Below, one piece after another: positions 1 to 8,741 of a stretch of DNA of 64,000 nucleotides. A program made the position numbers and the translations under genes. Position 1 is the stretch's first letter, and each line of letters opens with the position of its first letter. Under the pieces are notes generated by a model, which saw nothing but the letters and a program-made list of their open reading frames with translations, did not search any database and was not told the DNA's origin. The DNA is from Streptomyces rugosispiralis (GTDB lineage Bacteria > Actinomycetota > Actinomycetes > Streptomycetales > Streptomycetaceae): assembly GCF_024505145.1 (NCBI RefSeq), contig NZ_JANIAA010000027.1:1-64000 (forward strand), read 5' to 3'.

Positions 1-32
1 ACATAGCGTCTCCCGGAACCGGAACCGCGATC

Positions 33-398
33 TCAAGGGCGGTCGAGCCGGAGGCGCTCGGCCCTCGGCAGCCCCGCGACCACCAGGTCGTAGGAGTCCT
101 CGATGAGCTCCCGGACCAGCTGGTCGGAAAGGTCGCCGTCGACCGTCACCGTGTTCCAGTGGCGCTTGTTCATGTGCCACCCCGGGACGATCAGCTCCGG
201 GTGCCCGGCACGGAGCCGACCCGCGTCCGCCGGGTCGCACTTCAGATTCACCGTGAGCGGACGGGCGTCCAGCGTCGACAGGGCGAAGATCTTGCCGACC
301 ACTTTGAAGGCCGAGATTTCCGGGTGACGGGAGAACGGGAACTCCTCCACCGCCGCGTTGAAGGAGAGACAGAAGGACCGCAACTGCTCGGGAGTCAC
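33..398 (-). CDS. MmcQ/YjbR family protein
   Basis: This encodes a protein of about 121 residues of the MmcQ/YjbR (CyaY-like fold) family. The core FPFSRHPEISAFKVVGKIFA, the LNLKCDP-type strand (VNLKCDP), the PGWHMNKRHWNTV segment and the C-terminal LIEDSYDLVV helix are all present in the usual order, so the gene looks complete. Members are small, soluble and of poorly defined function, often described as DNA-binding-like. I chose the GTG at 398 because AGGAG lies 8 bases upstream and the family starts at this point (TPEQLRSFC); an open frame continues to 461 but adds residues without family similarity. It stands alone, on the opposite strand from the next genes. Confidence 0.8.
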   Translation of the reverse strand: MTPEQLRSFCLSFNAAVEEFPFSRHPEISAFKVVGKIFALSTLDARPLTVNLKCDPADAGRLRAGHPELIVPGWHMNKRHWNTVTVDGDLSDQLVRELIEDSYDLVVAGLPRAERLRLDRP

Positions 399-780
399 TC
401 CCCATGCTCCTCTTCTCCTCGTACTTGACCGAAGCGGCCCGAGGGACTCAAGGGGGTGCAAGGACGGTGCCCACCGTAGCCCACACCTCCGACAGCCCGT
501 TCAGCCCTCGGCCGCGTTTCCGGTGCCAGAGCGCGTCGCGAGCCTGCCCCGTGTGCAGATTTCAAAGGGAACAACGCTATGGCCAGATGGCTGTGGGATT
601 TCACAGGTACTGGAGCGGCGGGGACATGTCGCTCGCCGGCCTGGATGCCGTCCACCATGGATGGTGACCCTGATCGTTCGACCCCATCGACCTGACCGGG
701 GCACCGCTGACTTACCGGTTCGATCCGTAGTACCATTTCCATAGGTAGATCCGAGGGTGTCACGACAGGAGGGCCGTCGC
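399..780. other. intergenic stretch, no gene seen
   Basis: This stretch separates the start of the YjbR-family gene from a plus-strand operon, so it should hold two outward promoters. I could not identify convincing -35/-10 pairs. Open frames here are long only because of the GC content and lack family similarity or ribosome binding sites. Confidence 0.4.
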
Positions 781-1203
781 ATGCCGGCAGCAGGCGAGGC
801 AGAGCGCGCCCCGAACATCGCCAAGGACGTATGGGACGCCGCGGGCCGCCGTGCCAGGAACGAAGGCCTCCCCCTCATCTGGGTGGCCTCCCGAGCCCTC
901 ACCGACTACGCCGCCGGGGCTCTCGTGCTGCCGCGCACCTCTCCGAATCCTGATGCGCGCAACCGGCGTGGCCGCACCATCTTCGCCACTGATGCCGTAT
1001 GGCACGCGGCCAACGAGCGCCGCACCAAGGACACGGTCCGGTCCATGTCCGCCCTCGTCGAGATCCTGCTGGACGCCTACGCCCGAGGCGAGGTCCACAC
1101 CCACGCCCGCATGGTCACCACCGGCCAGCGCGATGCCCTCGCCTTCGCCGGCACCCCCGGCGACCCCACGGGCGCTACGCGCTCCACACTGTCCGTAGCC
1201 TGA
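781..1203 (+). CDS. hypothetical protein with two ribbon-helix-helix-like repeats
   Basis: This 140-residue protein is not a family I can name. The ATG at 781 has AGGAGG 7 bases upstream, which decides the start. Two segments resemble each other: around residues 11-50 (APNIAKDVWDAAGRRA ... ALTDYAAG) and around residues 68-104 (TIFATDAVWHAANER ... LVEILLDAYARG). Each has a short strand, a (D/A)VW-AA helix, a turn and a second amphipathic helix, the pattern of ribbon-helix-helix DNA-binding domains such as Arc or CopG. I infer a tandem RHH regulator, perhaps the regulator of the two genes that follow after a 26-base gap. The function is inferred only from this pattern. Confidence 0.6.
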   Translation: MPAAGEAERAPNIAKDVWDAAGRRARNEGLPLIWVASRALTDYAAGALVLPRTSPNPDARNRRGRTIFATDAVWHAANERRTKDTVRSMSALVEILLDAYARGEVHTHARMVTTGQRDALAFAGTPGDPTGATRSTLSVA

Positions 1204-1229
1204 CCGCCACCACCAAAGGAATGCCGCTC

Positions 1230-1574
1230 ATGACCGCCGGGCCGCTCGCCTCGGGGGCCGTGCCCCCCATGCCGGACAGGACGCCGAAAGCGCTCCGCGC
1301 CGCCATCGCCCAGCACGCGCCGCAACTCCTCGTCGACTTCGACCGGCATTGGCGTCGCGACATCGCCGATGCCTACGACCTGGCGCCGGTCCCCGCCTTC
1401 ATGGCCCGCTGGTGGGGCGAATACGCCGTCTCCCGCGACCCGCGCCTGGAGGCGAAGGTGCACGCCCTGGAGGACGAGGCCGACCGGGAGCCCGACTACA
1501 GCCGCGCCAAAGCCCTCATTGAGGAAGCCGGGAACCTTCGCCGTCAGGCAGCACAGGCGGAACCCGGCCAGTGA
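1230..1574 (+). CDS. DUF6247 family protein, possible antitoxin
   Basis: This 114-residue acidic protein matches the DUF6247 family seen widely in Streptomyces: PKALRAAIAQHAP near the N-terminus, a LLVDFDRHW helix and the AFMARWWGEYAVSRDP motif, then a charged C-terminal helix. The ATG at 1230 has AAGGA 9 bases upstream; an in-frame ATG at 1221 is an alternative. The stop overlaps the GTG of the next gene (GTGA), so translation is probably coupled. DUF6247 genes often sit directly before small RelE-like genes, which suggests an antitoxin or immunity role; that role is inference. Confidence 0.65.
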   Translation: MTAGPLASGAVPPMPDRTPKALRAAIAQHAPQLLVDFDRHWRRDIADAYDLAPVPAFMARWWGEYAVSRDPRLEAKVHALEDEADREPDYSRAKALIEEAGNLRRQAAQAEPGQ

Positions 1575-1894
1575 CCGACGGATTCATGGGGCCGCCCTGG
1601 CAAGCGGACTGGACCAAGAGGGCCGAGGAAGACCGCGATGCCCTCCCAGAAGCGGCCCGCACCATGGTATATGCCGCCCGCGCCGAACTCGTCACCGCCG
1701 CCGACCCGTACTTTCGGGGCGTCGACGCCGACCGGGACCTTCCATCCGGGATGAGCGTGGAACCGGCCCAGTCCACCCGTCCCGGCGGTCAGCACGTCCT
1801 CTACTTCGACCACGGCCGTGGCTGGCTGCGGTACCAATTCACCAGGAGAACCACCGACCCTCAGCTCGTGATCGAAGAGTGCTTCTGGCGGTGA
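1571..1894 (+). CDS. RelE/ParE-like toxin candidate
   Basis: This encodes 107 residues and overlaps the upstream DUF6247 gene by four bases (GTGA). The layout WTKRAEEDRDALPEAARTMV (two N-terminal helices with the A/L-P turn), a central linker and a C-terminal basic sheet (YFDHGRGWLRYQFTRR ... LVIEECFWR) follows the RelE/ParE mRNA-interferase or gyrase-poison fold in order and length. No catalytic residue can be assigned with certainty. The tight coupling, small sizes and acidic/basic pairing support a type II toxin-antitoxin locus, but activity is inferred. Confidence 0.55.
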   Translation: MTDGFMGPPWQADWTKRAEEDRDALPEAARTMVYAARAELVTAADPYFRGVDADRDLPSGMSVEPAQSTRPGGQHVLYFDHGRGWLRYQFTRRTTDPQLVIEECFWR

Positions 1895-1921
1895 GCCGAT
1901 CGCACCGCTCGCTCCCTGACG

Positions 1922-1952
1922 GCCTCTCGACACTCGCCCGGTGTCGAGAGGC
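1922..1952. terminator. hairpin after the DUF6247/RelE-like pair
   Basis: A perfect 12-bp inverted repeat (arms 1922-1933 and 1941-1952, 7-base loop) begins 28 bases after the stop at 1894. It is GC-rich with no long T tract, as is usual for Streptomyces terminators. Confidence 0.6.
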
Positions 1953-2049
1953 GCCCTCCCGCCAGGCTCATCCCTTGAGTCCGAGTCGTGCACAAGCTGA
2001 CGCGTGTGATCAGTTCTCTGGTGGCACATCGAACCCCGCCTACCGTTAA

Positions 2050-2443
2050 CGCCGTCTGGGCCGCCCGGTGGGATCCGCGTGAGGAACTGGTCGGTGCTGG
2101 AGCGCACCGATGGCCGATTCGGCCGGAGATCTCTTCCAGGTGGCGCATGGAACGCGCCGCGACCTTGATGATGAAGCAGTCGTGGCCCGTCACGTGATGG
2201 GCTTCCAGGATCTCTGGCATTGCCTTGACCAGGTCATGGAAGGGTTTGTAGTTGCTGTTCGGGTAGCGCAGCCGCACGACCGCCGTGATCGTCAGCCCGG
2301 CCTTGTCCGGGTCCACGACGGCTGCGTAGCCGCTGATGATCCCGGCCTCCTCCAGCCGGCGCACGCGCTCGGCACCGCGCTGGCCGACATGGAGACGGCA
2401 CGCGCGAGGTCGGTGAAGCTGGCCCGGCCGTCGAGCTGGAGGA
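2050..2443 (-). pseudogene. Lrp/AsnC regulator remnant, frameshifted
   Basis: Minus-strand translation gives an Lrp/AsnC regulator in two frames: VLQLDGRASFTDLARAVSMSASAV (first half of the HTH) and then RRLEEAGIISGYAAVVDPDK and a RAM-type domain ending HLEEISGRIG. The two parts join only if one base is restored near 2371-2376, so there is a -1 frameshift inside the recognition helix. The first dozen or so codons are missing, because the reading runs directly into an opposite-strand rhodanese remnant. The normal C-terminal strand after SGRIG is also not readable in the same frame. It cannot make a functional regulator. Confidence 0.7.
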
Positions 2444-2696
2444 CGTCGCCACCGTGCTCACAGCCGGCGGCGACCCGGAATGCGTGGTTGTCGACTCCCG
2501 CTCCACCGAATGCTGGGACCAGGGACACATCCCCGGCGCGGTCCACCTGCCCACCGCACTCATCCCCGACCAGGCCGGGGACCTGCCCGACAAGTCGGTG
2601 CCTGTGGTGACTTACTGCTGGTGGCCGGGCTGCAACGGTGCCACGCGTGCCGCCCTCGCCCTCGCCGAACTCGGTGCGCCGCGAGCCGCCCCCTGA
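2427..2696 (+). pseudogene. rhodanese-domain protein remnant
   Basis: Plus-strand translation gives a rhodanese fold: VVVDSRSTECWDQGHIPGAVHLP, then VVTYCWWPGCNGATRAALALAELG, which holds the catalytic-loop cysteine region. The N-terminal part is lost into the opposite-strand Lrp remnant, and the end is cut after AELG (stop at 2694), before the usual final helix. Lrp-family and rhodanese genes are commonly divergent neighbours in Streptomyces; here the intergenic region and both 5' ends appear deleted, leaving the two remnants head to head. Confidence 0.65.
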
Positions 2697-2874
2697 CCGC
2701 CCCGGTCGCGGGCGCCTGCGGCTGTTGATGCCACCGCCCCGGGCACCACGCGCCCGACCCACCCCGCAGGCTGACTCGATCATTCTCAAGGCGATGCTCA
2801 TCACCCTGCCGCGGATCCGGCCGAAACTGACGGCCGCCGGACCACCACCATCACGGCGGGGAGCGCGGCCTCAG

Positions 2875-3423
2875 CTCGCCTGATGTCCATGATCACCCGG
2901 CAGGCCGGTCTCGGCCGCCTGGTGGAAGACGTCCCCGCGCGTGAGGGACGGCGCCGACGAGCGTTCGGCGAGGATGACCAGTGCATGGCGCACTTCCGTG
3001 CTCAGTCGGATGAGCTGATGGCTGCACTGTCCGCCCCGGTAGGTGTACAGGCGGAAGAGGTTGATGGCCAGTTCGTCGCGGTCGTCGGCGAAGCCGCCCG
3101 GTAGTCCGGCAAGCAGTTCGAAATCCTGCTTGCCGATCGCCGCTTCGGCCACGGCCCTTGAGGGGCAGAGCATCGAACTGTGCGGCGGGCACGGAAGCGT
3201 CCACCGCGACAGCATGGGCGGCCAGGGCCGCGAAGACCTCGATCAGTCGCTCGCCCACCACCGTGTCGATGCCCCAGCCCCGCAGGTGCTCGCGGCGACG
3301 GCCGCTTTCCGCAGCTGCGACACGAACTCGTCCGCCTCGCCTTACCGACCGCCGCCCCACACCCGTCGACCACATCCTGCACTGGTCCACCTGGCGTCGC
3401 AGACGCCGGCACCAAGCCCGCAC
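2875..3423 (-). pseudogene. degenerate gene of unknown family
   Basis: Two minus-strand frames read as continuous protein-like sequence. One is LIEVFAALAAHAVAVDASVPAAQFDAL up to about 3165; the other, in a different frame, is AVAEAAIGKQDFELLAGLPG followed by DDRDELAINLFRLYTYRGG and a helix STEVRHALVILAER, ending at 2871. The sense composition of both and the single shift between them suggest one gene broken by a frameshift near 3160. I do not recognise the family. Confidence 0.35.
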
Positions 3424-3544
3424 CAGTCACTACAAACGAAGCGGACGCAGCCCGTGAACTGGCCAGCAATCAGCTCAAACACCCTTGCAGTACCAGAGCG
3501 GGCGCTTGCCCGTCGAGCCCACCGTGCCCTGGCCGCCGGCTGTC

Positions 3545-4225
3545 TCATCGGCTCCTGTGGACTGCTCCGTATTCCCAGGCCCAGGCCGCTACCTCGACCC
3601 GGTTGCGGGCGTTGAGCTTGGCCTGGATGCGTCCCAGGTACGTTTTCACCGTCGACAGCGACAGGAACAACTCATCGCCGATCTCCTGGTTCGTGCGCCC
3701 TACGGCCACCAGCCGGACGATGTCCCGCTCCCGTTCGCTGAGGCCGACGTCATCGGACGCAGCGGGCTCCTGTGCCATCCCGCGTTCCGTCGCTTCCAGC
3801 CTTCGCAGGAGCCGCACGGTGACCGCGGGGGAGACGAGGGCGTCTCCTCGCGCTGCTGCCTGGACCGCCTCCACCAGAAGGGCGGGAGAGGCGTCTTTGA
3901 GCAGGAAACCGCAGGCGCCGTTGCGCAGTGCGGTTCGCACGTAGTCGTCCTGGTCGAATGTGGTGATCACGACGACGTTCATCGGATCGGCCACGCCGGG
4001 ACCGGCCAGCTGTCGCACAACCTCCAGCCCGTCCAGCCGCGGCATGCGAATGTCGACCAGCACGACCCGAGGACGCAGACGACGCGCGAGTTCGACGCAC
4101 TCCACACCGTCTGCCGCCTCACCGACCACCGTGATCCCAGGCTGCACACCAAGGATCAGGCTGAATCCCATCCGCACCAGTTCCTGGTCGTCGGCGATGA
4201 CGACGTCAATCTGGGGTTCGTGCAC
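3545..4225 (-). CDS. NarL/LuxR-type response regulator
   Basis: This 226-residue protein has an N-terminal receiver domain (acidic pair D12/D13, phospho-acceptor D58 in LVDIRMPRLDG, conserved lysine in FLLKDAS) and a C-terminal LuxR helix-turn-helix (GLSERERDIVRLVAVGRTNQ, then LSLSTVKTYLGRIQAKL). It is the output partner of the histidine kinase encoded 90 bases upstream on the same strand. The start is GTG at 4225 with AGGA about 9 bases before it. The likely target is the divergent MMPL exporter gene, as in many Streptomyces NarL-type systems, but that is inferred from position only. Confidence 0.9.
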   Translation of the reverse strand: MHEPQIDVVIADDQELVRMGFSLILGVQPGITVVGEAADGVECVELARRLRPRVVLVDIRMPRLDGLEVVRQLAGPGVADPMNVVVITTFDQDDYVRTALRNGACGFLLKDASPALLVEAVQAAARGDALVSPAVTVRLLRRLEATERGMAQEPAASDDVGLSERERDIVRLVAVGRTNQEIGDELFLSLSTVKTYLGRIQAKLNARNRVEVAAWAWEYGAVHRSR

Positions 4226-4315
4226 TGACCGTTCCTATCATCACGGGTCTGGGCTGCGTCGAGATGGCCCAGGCCGCTTCGTCAGGGCCCGGCTCGGGCC
4301 GGGCTCGGCCCGGGG

Positions 4316-5512
4316 TCATGACGGTGCGAGCGGGAGGGCGGCGGAGACTTCCCAGCCGCCGTCGGGCAGCGGCCCGGCGCGCAGGGTGCCGTCGAGGGCC
4401 TCGATGCGCTCTTGGAGCCCGAGCAGGCCGAAGCCGCCCCCGCCCCCGGCCGGCGTGAGCGCCCTGCGGTGCGGTGCAGTGTTGGTGACGGTCACGCGCA
4501 GTTGCTCGGTGTCGGCGTCCAGGCGGACGATGGTGTGCGCGTCCGGTGCGTGGCGGCGTACGTTGGTCAGGGCTTCCTGGACCACGCGGTGGGCGGAGGT
4601 CTCCACTTCGGGGCGCAGCCGGGCCACCCGCGCTGCCGCTGTGGCTTCGAGGCGTGCCGTCTCGGCTTCGGTGGGCCCGGAGCCCGGCGACGCGGCGGCG
4701 CAGTGGGCGGACACGAGTTCACCGAGATCGGTGAGCAAGTCGCCGGGCCGCAATGGCGTGTTGCTTTCCTCGCGCAGGACGAGGACCAGACGGCGCGTGG
4801 ATTCCAGGGTCTCGGCACCGGCCTGGGCGATGTTGCGCAGGATGGGCTCGATCTTGTCCGGTGCGGCGGCCTGGATGGACAAGGCGGCGTTGGCCTGCAC
4901 GATGATGCCGGTCATGTGATGGGCGATGAGATCGTGCAGATCGCGGGCCAGGGCGAGGCGCTCCCCGTAGCGGACCTCGCGGGCTGTGCGCTCTCTCCGC
5001 GCTTCCAGGGCCCGGATGGTATAGCCGAGCGTGATGAAGACGGCGAGGGCGACGGTCAGCACATAGCCGCCGCCGGTGAACGCCTGCCACGACCCGGTCC
5101 GCAGGGGCAGCAGAAGTACGGTCACGCTGATCAGGACGGTTTCCGCCACCGCGACGGCCGGCCGGCCGGGTTGGGCTGAGGTGCGCAGGGCCATGCACAG
5201 CAGACCCAATGTCTCCAGTGCTCCCCACCACGCCATGGTGCTCTGCGCGATCAGGCTCCAAGCGGTCAGCGCCAAGGACGGTGACACCGCGGCGGCGACG
5301 CACGTGCCCAGCGACGGCGACCAGCGGGTCTCGGCGACAGCCAGGATGATCAGGGGGCCGGTGGCCACGACGGGCAGCCAGGCGGTTCCGAACGTCATGG
5401 AATCGCTCCTGACCACGGCCATGTCCGCCAGCCAGGTAAGAGCGAACGCGAACAGGCCGCTGACGGTGATCAGTCGTCTGACGTGCGGAGTACGCGGAAG
5501 ATGTCGATCCAC
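4316..5512 (-). CDS. sensor histidine kinase (NarL-type, HisKA_3)
   Basis: About 398 residues from the GTG at 5512. The N-terminal half has about six hydrophobic membrane segments (LITVSGLFAFALTWLADM through VLTVALAVFITLGY) and no large extracellular loop. The dimerisation domain carries the phospho-histidine in ERLALARDLHDLIAHHM, and the ATPase domain has the N-box (VVQEALTNVRRHA) and a G-box (GFGLLGLQERIEAL). The frame is open to 5785, but that extension lacks similarity and would cross a long hairpin. No strong ribosome binding site was found, so the start is uncertain. It pairs with the response regulator at 3545-4225. Confidence 0.85.
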   Translation of the reverse strand: MDRHLPRTPHVRRLITVSGLFAFALTWLADMAVVRSDSMTFGTAWLPVVATGPLIILAVAETRWSPSLGTCVAAAVSPSLALTAWSLIAQSTMAWWGALETLGLLCMALRTSAQPGRPAVAVAETVLISVTVLLLPLRTGSWQAFTGGGYVLTVALAVFITLGYTIRALEARRERTAREVRYGERLALARDLHDLIAHHMTGIIVQANAALSIQAAAPDKIEPILRNIAQAGAETLESTRRLVLVLREESNTPLRPGDLLTDLGELVSAHCAAASPGSGPTEAETARLEATAAARVARLRPEVETSAHRVVQEALTNVRRHAPDAHTIVRLDADTEQLRVTVTNTAPHRRALTPAGGGGGFGLLGLQERIEALDGTLRAGPLPDGGWEVSAALPLAPS

Positions 5513-5531
5513 GATGCTCAGCGTAGAAGGG

Positions 5532-5583
5532 CGGGTGGGCGCGCTGCTGTCGGCCGAACGACCGACAGCAGCGCGCCCACCCG
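5532..5583. repeat. perfect 22-bp inverted repeat upstream of the kinase gene
   Basis: The arms 5532-5553 and 5562-5583 are exact reverse complements around an 8-base loop. The repeat sits about 20 bases upstream of the kinase GTG and 185 bases upstream of the MMPL start, so it is not at a gene end. It would form a very stable hairpin in the kinase mRNA leader or a large operator in the divergent promoter region. Confidence 0.85.
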
Positions 5584-5767
5584 GTACGTAGGGCTGACGT
5601 GCCGACCCGTGCACCGGGCCGATGATGGTGATCGCGGGCGGTCGGCGACGTTCACCAAGGGTCGGCCTGTGACCAGCGCGCCGTCCAAGTGAAGCGGCGT
5701 GTGCAGCATTTCCCTGTCCCAACCTCCCGCCCCAACATCGCATAAGTAGAAAGTTTTCCGCACCCTC

Positions 5768-7978
5768 ATGGCCACCTTCTTGCACTGGATCGGTCGGACC
5801 GCTTTCAAGCGGCGCTGGCTGGTGCTTCTCTTCTGGGGCATCGTCGTTGCCGCTGTGGGCGCCGCCGCCGCGCAGACCACCAGCGGTTCGACGTCCGCCA
5901 TCACCCTGCCCGGCACCGAGTCACAACGCGCGAACGACCTGCTGGGCGACAAATTCCCCGCGGCCAACGCGAGCGGTGCCACCGCCCGCGTGGTGATGCG
6001 GGCCCCGCACGGGGAAAAGATCACAAGTAAGGGCAACCAGACCTCGGTGGCCACGACCCTGAAGAACCTAGCGGCCTCCTCTTCCCGGGTCAGTACCGTC
6101 AGTGACCCCTTCACAAGCGGAACCATCAGCAAGGACGGGGCGACCGCCTACACCACGGTCACGTACCGGATCACGGCCGCGGAGCTCACCGATCGTGACC
6201 ACGAGCGATTCGACGGCGCTCTGAGTGAGGGCAGGAAGACCGGGCTGACGGTCGAAGCCTCCGGCAACGCGGTCGCCACGGAGGAGGAGGGCGCCTCGGC
6301 CGAGGCCATCGGCTTCGCTCTGGCGGCGGTCATCCTCCTCACCACCCTCGGCTCATTGATCGCCGCAGGTCTTCCGCTGCTGACGGCCGTGGTCGGGGTG
6401 GGCATCAGCCTCTCCGCGATCACAGCGCTGAGCTCGGTCTTCGATCTGAACAGCAGCACGTCGGCACTCGCCTCGATGCTGGGCATCGCGGTCGGGATCG
6501 ACTACGCGCTGTTCATCGTCTCCCGCTACCGCTCCGAACGTGCCGCGGGCCACGATGCCCGCGAGGCAGCGGGCCGGGCGAACGGCACCGCGGGGTCGGC
6601 CGTCGTCTTCGCCGGCCTCACCGTCATGATCGCCCTCGTCGGCCTGGCCGTGGTCAACCTCCCGGTGCTGACCGCCATGGGCGTCACCGCCGCCGGAGCC
6701 GTCGCTATCGCCGTCCTCGTCGCCATCACGCTGATCCCGGCCATGCTCGCCTTCGCCCCCGAACGCGTCCGCGGACGTTCCCGCGACCGCGTGGAGGGCG
6801 GCGACAGCCGTGAGGCCAAGGCGCAGTTCGGCCGACGGTGGGTCACGGCGGTGGTGCGCCGACCGGTGCGGGTCCTCGTCCCCGCTGTGGCAGCACTGAT
6901 CGTGGTGGCACTCCCGGTCACCGGGCTGGAACTCGGACTGCCCGACGACGGTTCCAAGCCGCCGTCCACCACCCAGCGCAAGGCATACGACATGCTCGCG
7001 CAGTCCTTCGAAAAGGGCTTCAACGGCCCCCTGACCGTGGTCGTCACCGACCAAGCCGCGGCCACCGCCCAAAAAGCCGCCGCCACCATGGGCTCGAAGA
7101 TCCGCGAACTGGACGACGTGGCCGTGGCGACCCCCGCCGTGTTCAACACCTCCGGTGACACGGCCATCATCACCGTCATCCCCGACAGCGCCCCGTCCGA
7201 CGACGCGACCAAGGACCTCGTCGCCAACATCCGCTCCCTGGCGACGACCACGGAGCGCTCCACCGGCGCCCAGAGCATGGTCACCGGCACCGCCGCGCTG
7301 AACATCGACGTCTCCGACAAGTTCAGCGCCGCCCTGATGCCCTACCTCCTGGTCGTCGTCGGACTGGCCTTCCTGGTCCTGATCCTTGTCTTCCGCTCCC
7401 TGCTCGTGCCATTGAAGGCGGCACTGGGCTTCCTGCTGTCCGTCCTGGCCTCACTCGGCGCCGTGGTAGCCGTCTTCCAGTGGGGCTGGCTGAAGGACCT
7501 GTTCGGCGTCGAACAGCCCGGGCCGATCATGAGCCTGATGCCCATCCTCACCGTCGGCATCGTCTTCGGCCTGGCCATGGACTACCAGGTCTTCCTGGTC
7601 ACCCGCATTCGCGAAGCGCACGTCCACGGCGCCGATCCGCGTCAAGCCGTCGTCACGGGCTTCGAGCACAGCGCCAAGGTCATCACAGCCGCGGCCCTCA
7701 TCATGATCTGCGTGTTCGCGGGCTTCATGAGCTCCACCGACTCCGTCATCGCGGCCCTCGGACTCGGTCTCGCGGTCGCCGTCGCACTCGACGCCTTCAT
7801 CGTCCGCATGACCATCGTGCCCGCGGTCCTGGCTCTCCTCGGCCGCCGGGCGTGGTCCCTGCCCGCCTGGATCGACCGCGTCCTGCCCAACGTCGATATA
7901 GAAGGCGAACGGTTGGCCAAGTCCCCAGCGGCCGGCGCGCGGCCAGAACCCGCGACCGAACTCACCACCCGGCACTGA
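5768..7978 (+). CDS. MMPL family RND-type transporter
   Basis: This 736-residue inner-membrane exporter has the full duplicated MMPL architecture: an N-terminal membrane helix (LVLLFWGIVVAAV), a first extracytoplasmic domain, a bundle of helices from about residue 175 with GIDYALFIVSRYRSE near 243, a second half starting about residue 370 (VRVLVPAVAALIVVAL), a second extracytoplasmic domain, and a second bundle with AMDYQVFLVTRIREA near 603. The two Asp-Tyr pairs are the proton-relay residues of the family. Family members export lipids, siderophores or antibiotics; the substrate cannot be read here. No clear Shine-Dalgarno precedes the ATG. It is divergent from the two-component genes. Confidence 0.9.
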   Translation: MATFLHWIGRTAFKRRWLVLLFWGIVVAAVGAAAAQTTSGSTSAITLPGTESQRANDLLGDKFPAANASGATARVVMRAPHGEKITSKGNQTSVATTLKNLAASSSRVSTVSDPFTSGTISKDGATAYTTVTYRITAAELTDRDHERFDGALSEGRKTGLTVEASGNAVATEEEGASAEAIGFALAAVILLTTLGSLIAAGLPLLTAVVGVGISLSAITALSSVFDLNSSTSALASMLGIAVGIDYALFIVSRYRSERAAGHDAREAAGRANGTAGSAVVFAGLTVMIALVGLAVVNLPVLTAMGVTAAGAVAIAVLVAITLIPAMLAFAPERVRGRSRDRVEGGDSREAKAQFGRRWVTAVVRRPVRVLVPAVAALIVVALPVTGLELGLPDDGSKPPSTTQRKAYDMLAQSFEKGFNGPLTVVVTDQAAATAQKAAATMGSKIRELDDVAVATPAVFNTSGDTAIITVIPDSAPSDDATKDLVANIRSLATTTERSTGAQSMVTGTAALNIDVSDKFSAALMPYLLVVVGLAFLVLILVFRSLLVPLKAALGFLLSVLASLGAVVAVFQWGWLKDLFGVEQPGPIMSLMPILTVGIVFGLAMDYQVFLVTRIREAHVHGADPRQAVVTGFEHSAKVITAAALIMICVFAGFMSSTDSVIAALGLGLAVAVALDAFIVRMTIVPAVLALLGRRAWSLPAWIDRVLPNVDIEGERLAKSPAAGARPEPATELTTRH

Positions 7979-8093
7979 CCCGCTCCGCAGAGGAGAGCGG
8001 CGCACACCAGTCGGCAGCAGATCTCAGACCTTTGGGGTCGGCTCAATGGGTTGCTGACCGTGCCGGACACTTCCTCGTGCTCACAGCGCCGCT

Positions 8094-8129
8094 CGGCCCA
8101 CCCGGTGGGCGTCGTCACCGGGTGGGCCG
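8094..8129. terminator. hairpin downstream of the MMPL gene
   Basis: A perfect 14-bp inverted repeat (arms 8094-8107 and 8116-8129, 8-base loop) lies 115 bases after the MMPL stop. It has no T tract. A terminator is likely, though the distance is long. Confidence 0.45.
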
Positions 8130-8192
8130 CAGAAGGGGCGCACATCACCATGGTCGCCCGCCGCGAAGAGATGCCGATCGCGCGGGCCGAGG

Positions 8193-8640
8193 GTGGGAGG
8201 GCACCCAGTGGTAGCGGACCCGTCGGATCCGCCGCGCCCAGGGCACGTCGGCGACTTCGCGGTGTCGCGGGCCGGAGGAGGACTCGACATCGTGTGGTGT
8301 GCCTCGAATGCTTCCGCCGTTGACGTGTTGGGCCGCCCACAGGTGTTGTTCGCCGCCGCCGGAGCGCTCTCCGAGAAGGCCGAGGTTGTTTTCGACCGGC
8401 TGGTGGGGGCCGTGCGCCCGCGCGGGCAGTGCTACACCGGCGCGGAGATCGACACCATCGTCAGGGGCATGTCGCTGGTCGACCGGTACGCGGCCCCGAA
8501 CCGGCCTTGCGCGACTGGGCGTTGATGTTCCGGAACCACTACGTGGAGAACAGCGTCGGCTTCCTGCTCGGCATCGAGCGCGCCGGAATCGACCCGAAGT
8601 GGATCTTCGCACTCCACGGGTCGCTCCTCGACGACCGTCT
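8193..8640 (+). pseudogene. frameshifted remnant of an unidentified gene
   Basis: Two plus-strand frames form one protein-like reading: GGGLDIVWCASNASAVDVLG through EKAEVVFDRLVGAVRPRGQC and GAEIDTIVRGMSLVDRYAAPN, then after a frameshift near 8500 ALRDWALMFRNHYVENSVGF and AGIDPKWIFALHGSLLDDRL. The reading stops making sense near 8640, and no start codon with a ribosome binding site is evident. I do not recognise the family. It looks like the C-terminal part of a broken enzyme gene. Confidence 0.4.
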
Positions 8641-8696
8641 CCACGGGCTCGTCGGCCGACCTCAACGATCCCCCGGGCGCGGCCGATCGCCTCCGG

Positions 8697-8741
8697 CCGC
8701 CGACCGCCTCCGGCTGGCCACCAGCCGGAGGCGGTCGGCGG
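8697..8741. terminator. 19-bp hairpin after the remnant gene
   Basis: The arms 8697-8715 and 8723-8741 are perfect complements with a 7-base loop. It lies between the unidentified remnant and a cytochrome P450 scrap, so it may be the old terminator of the upstream gene. Confidence 0.5.
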
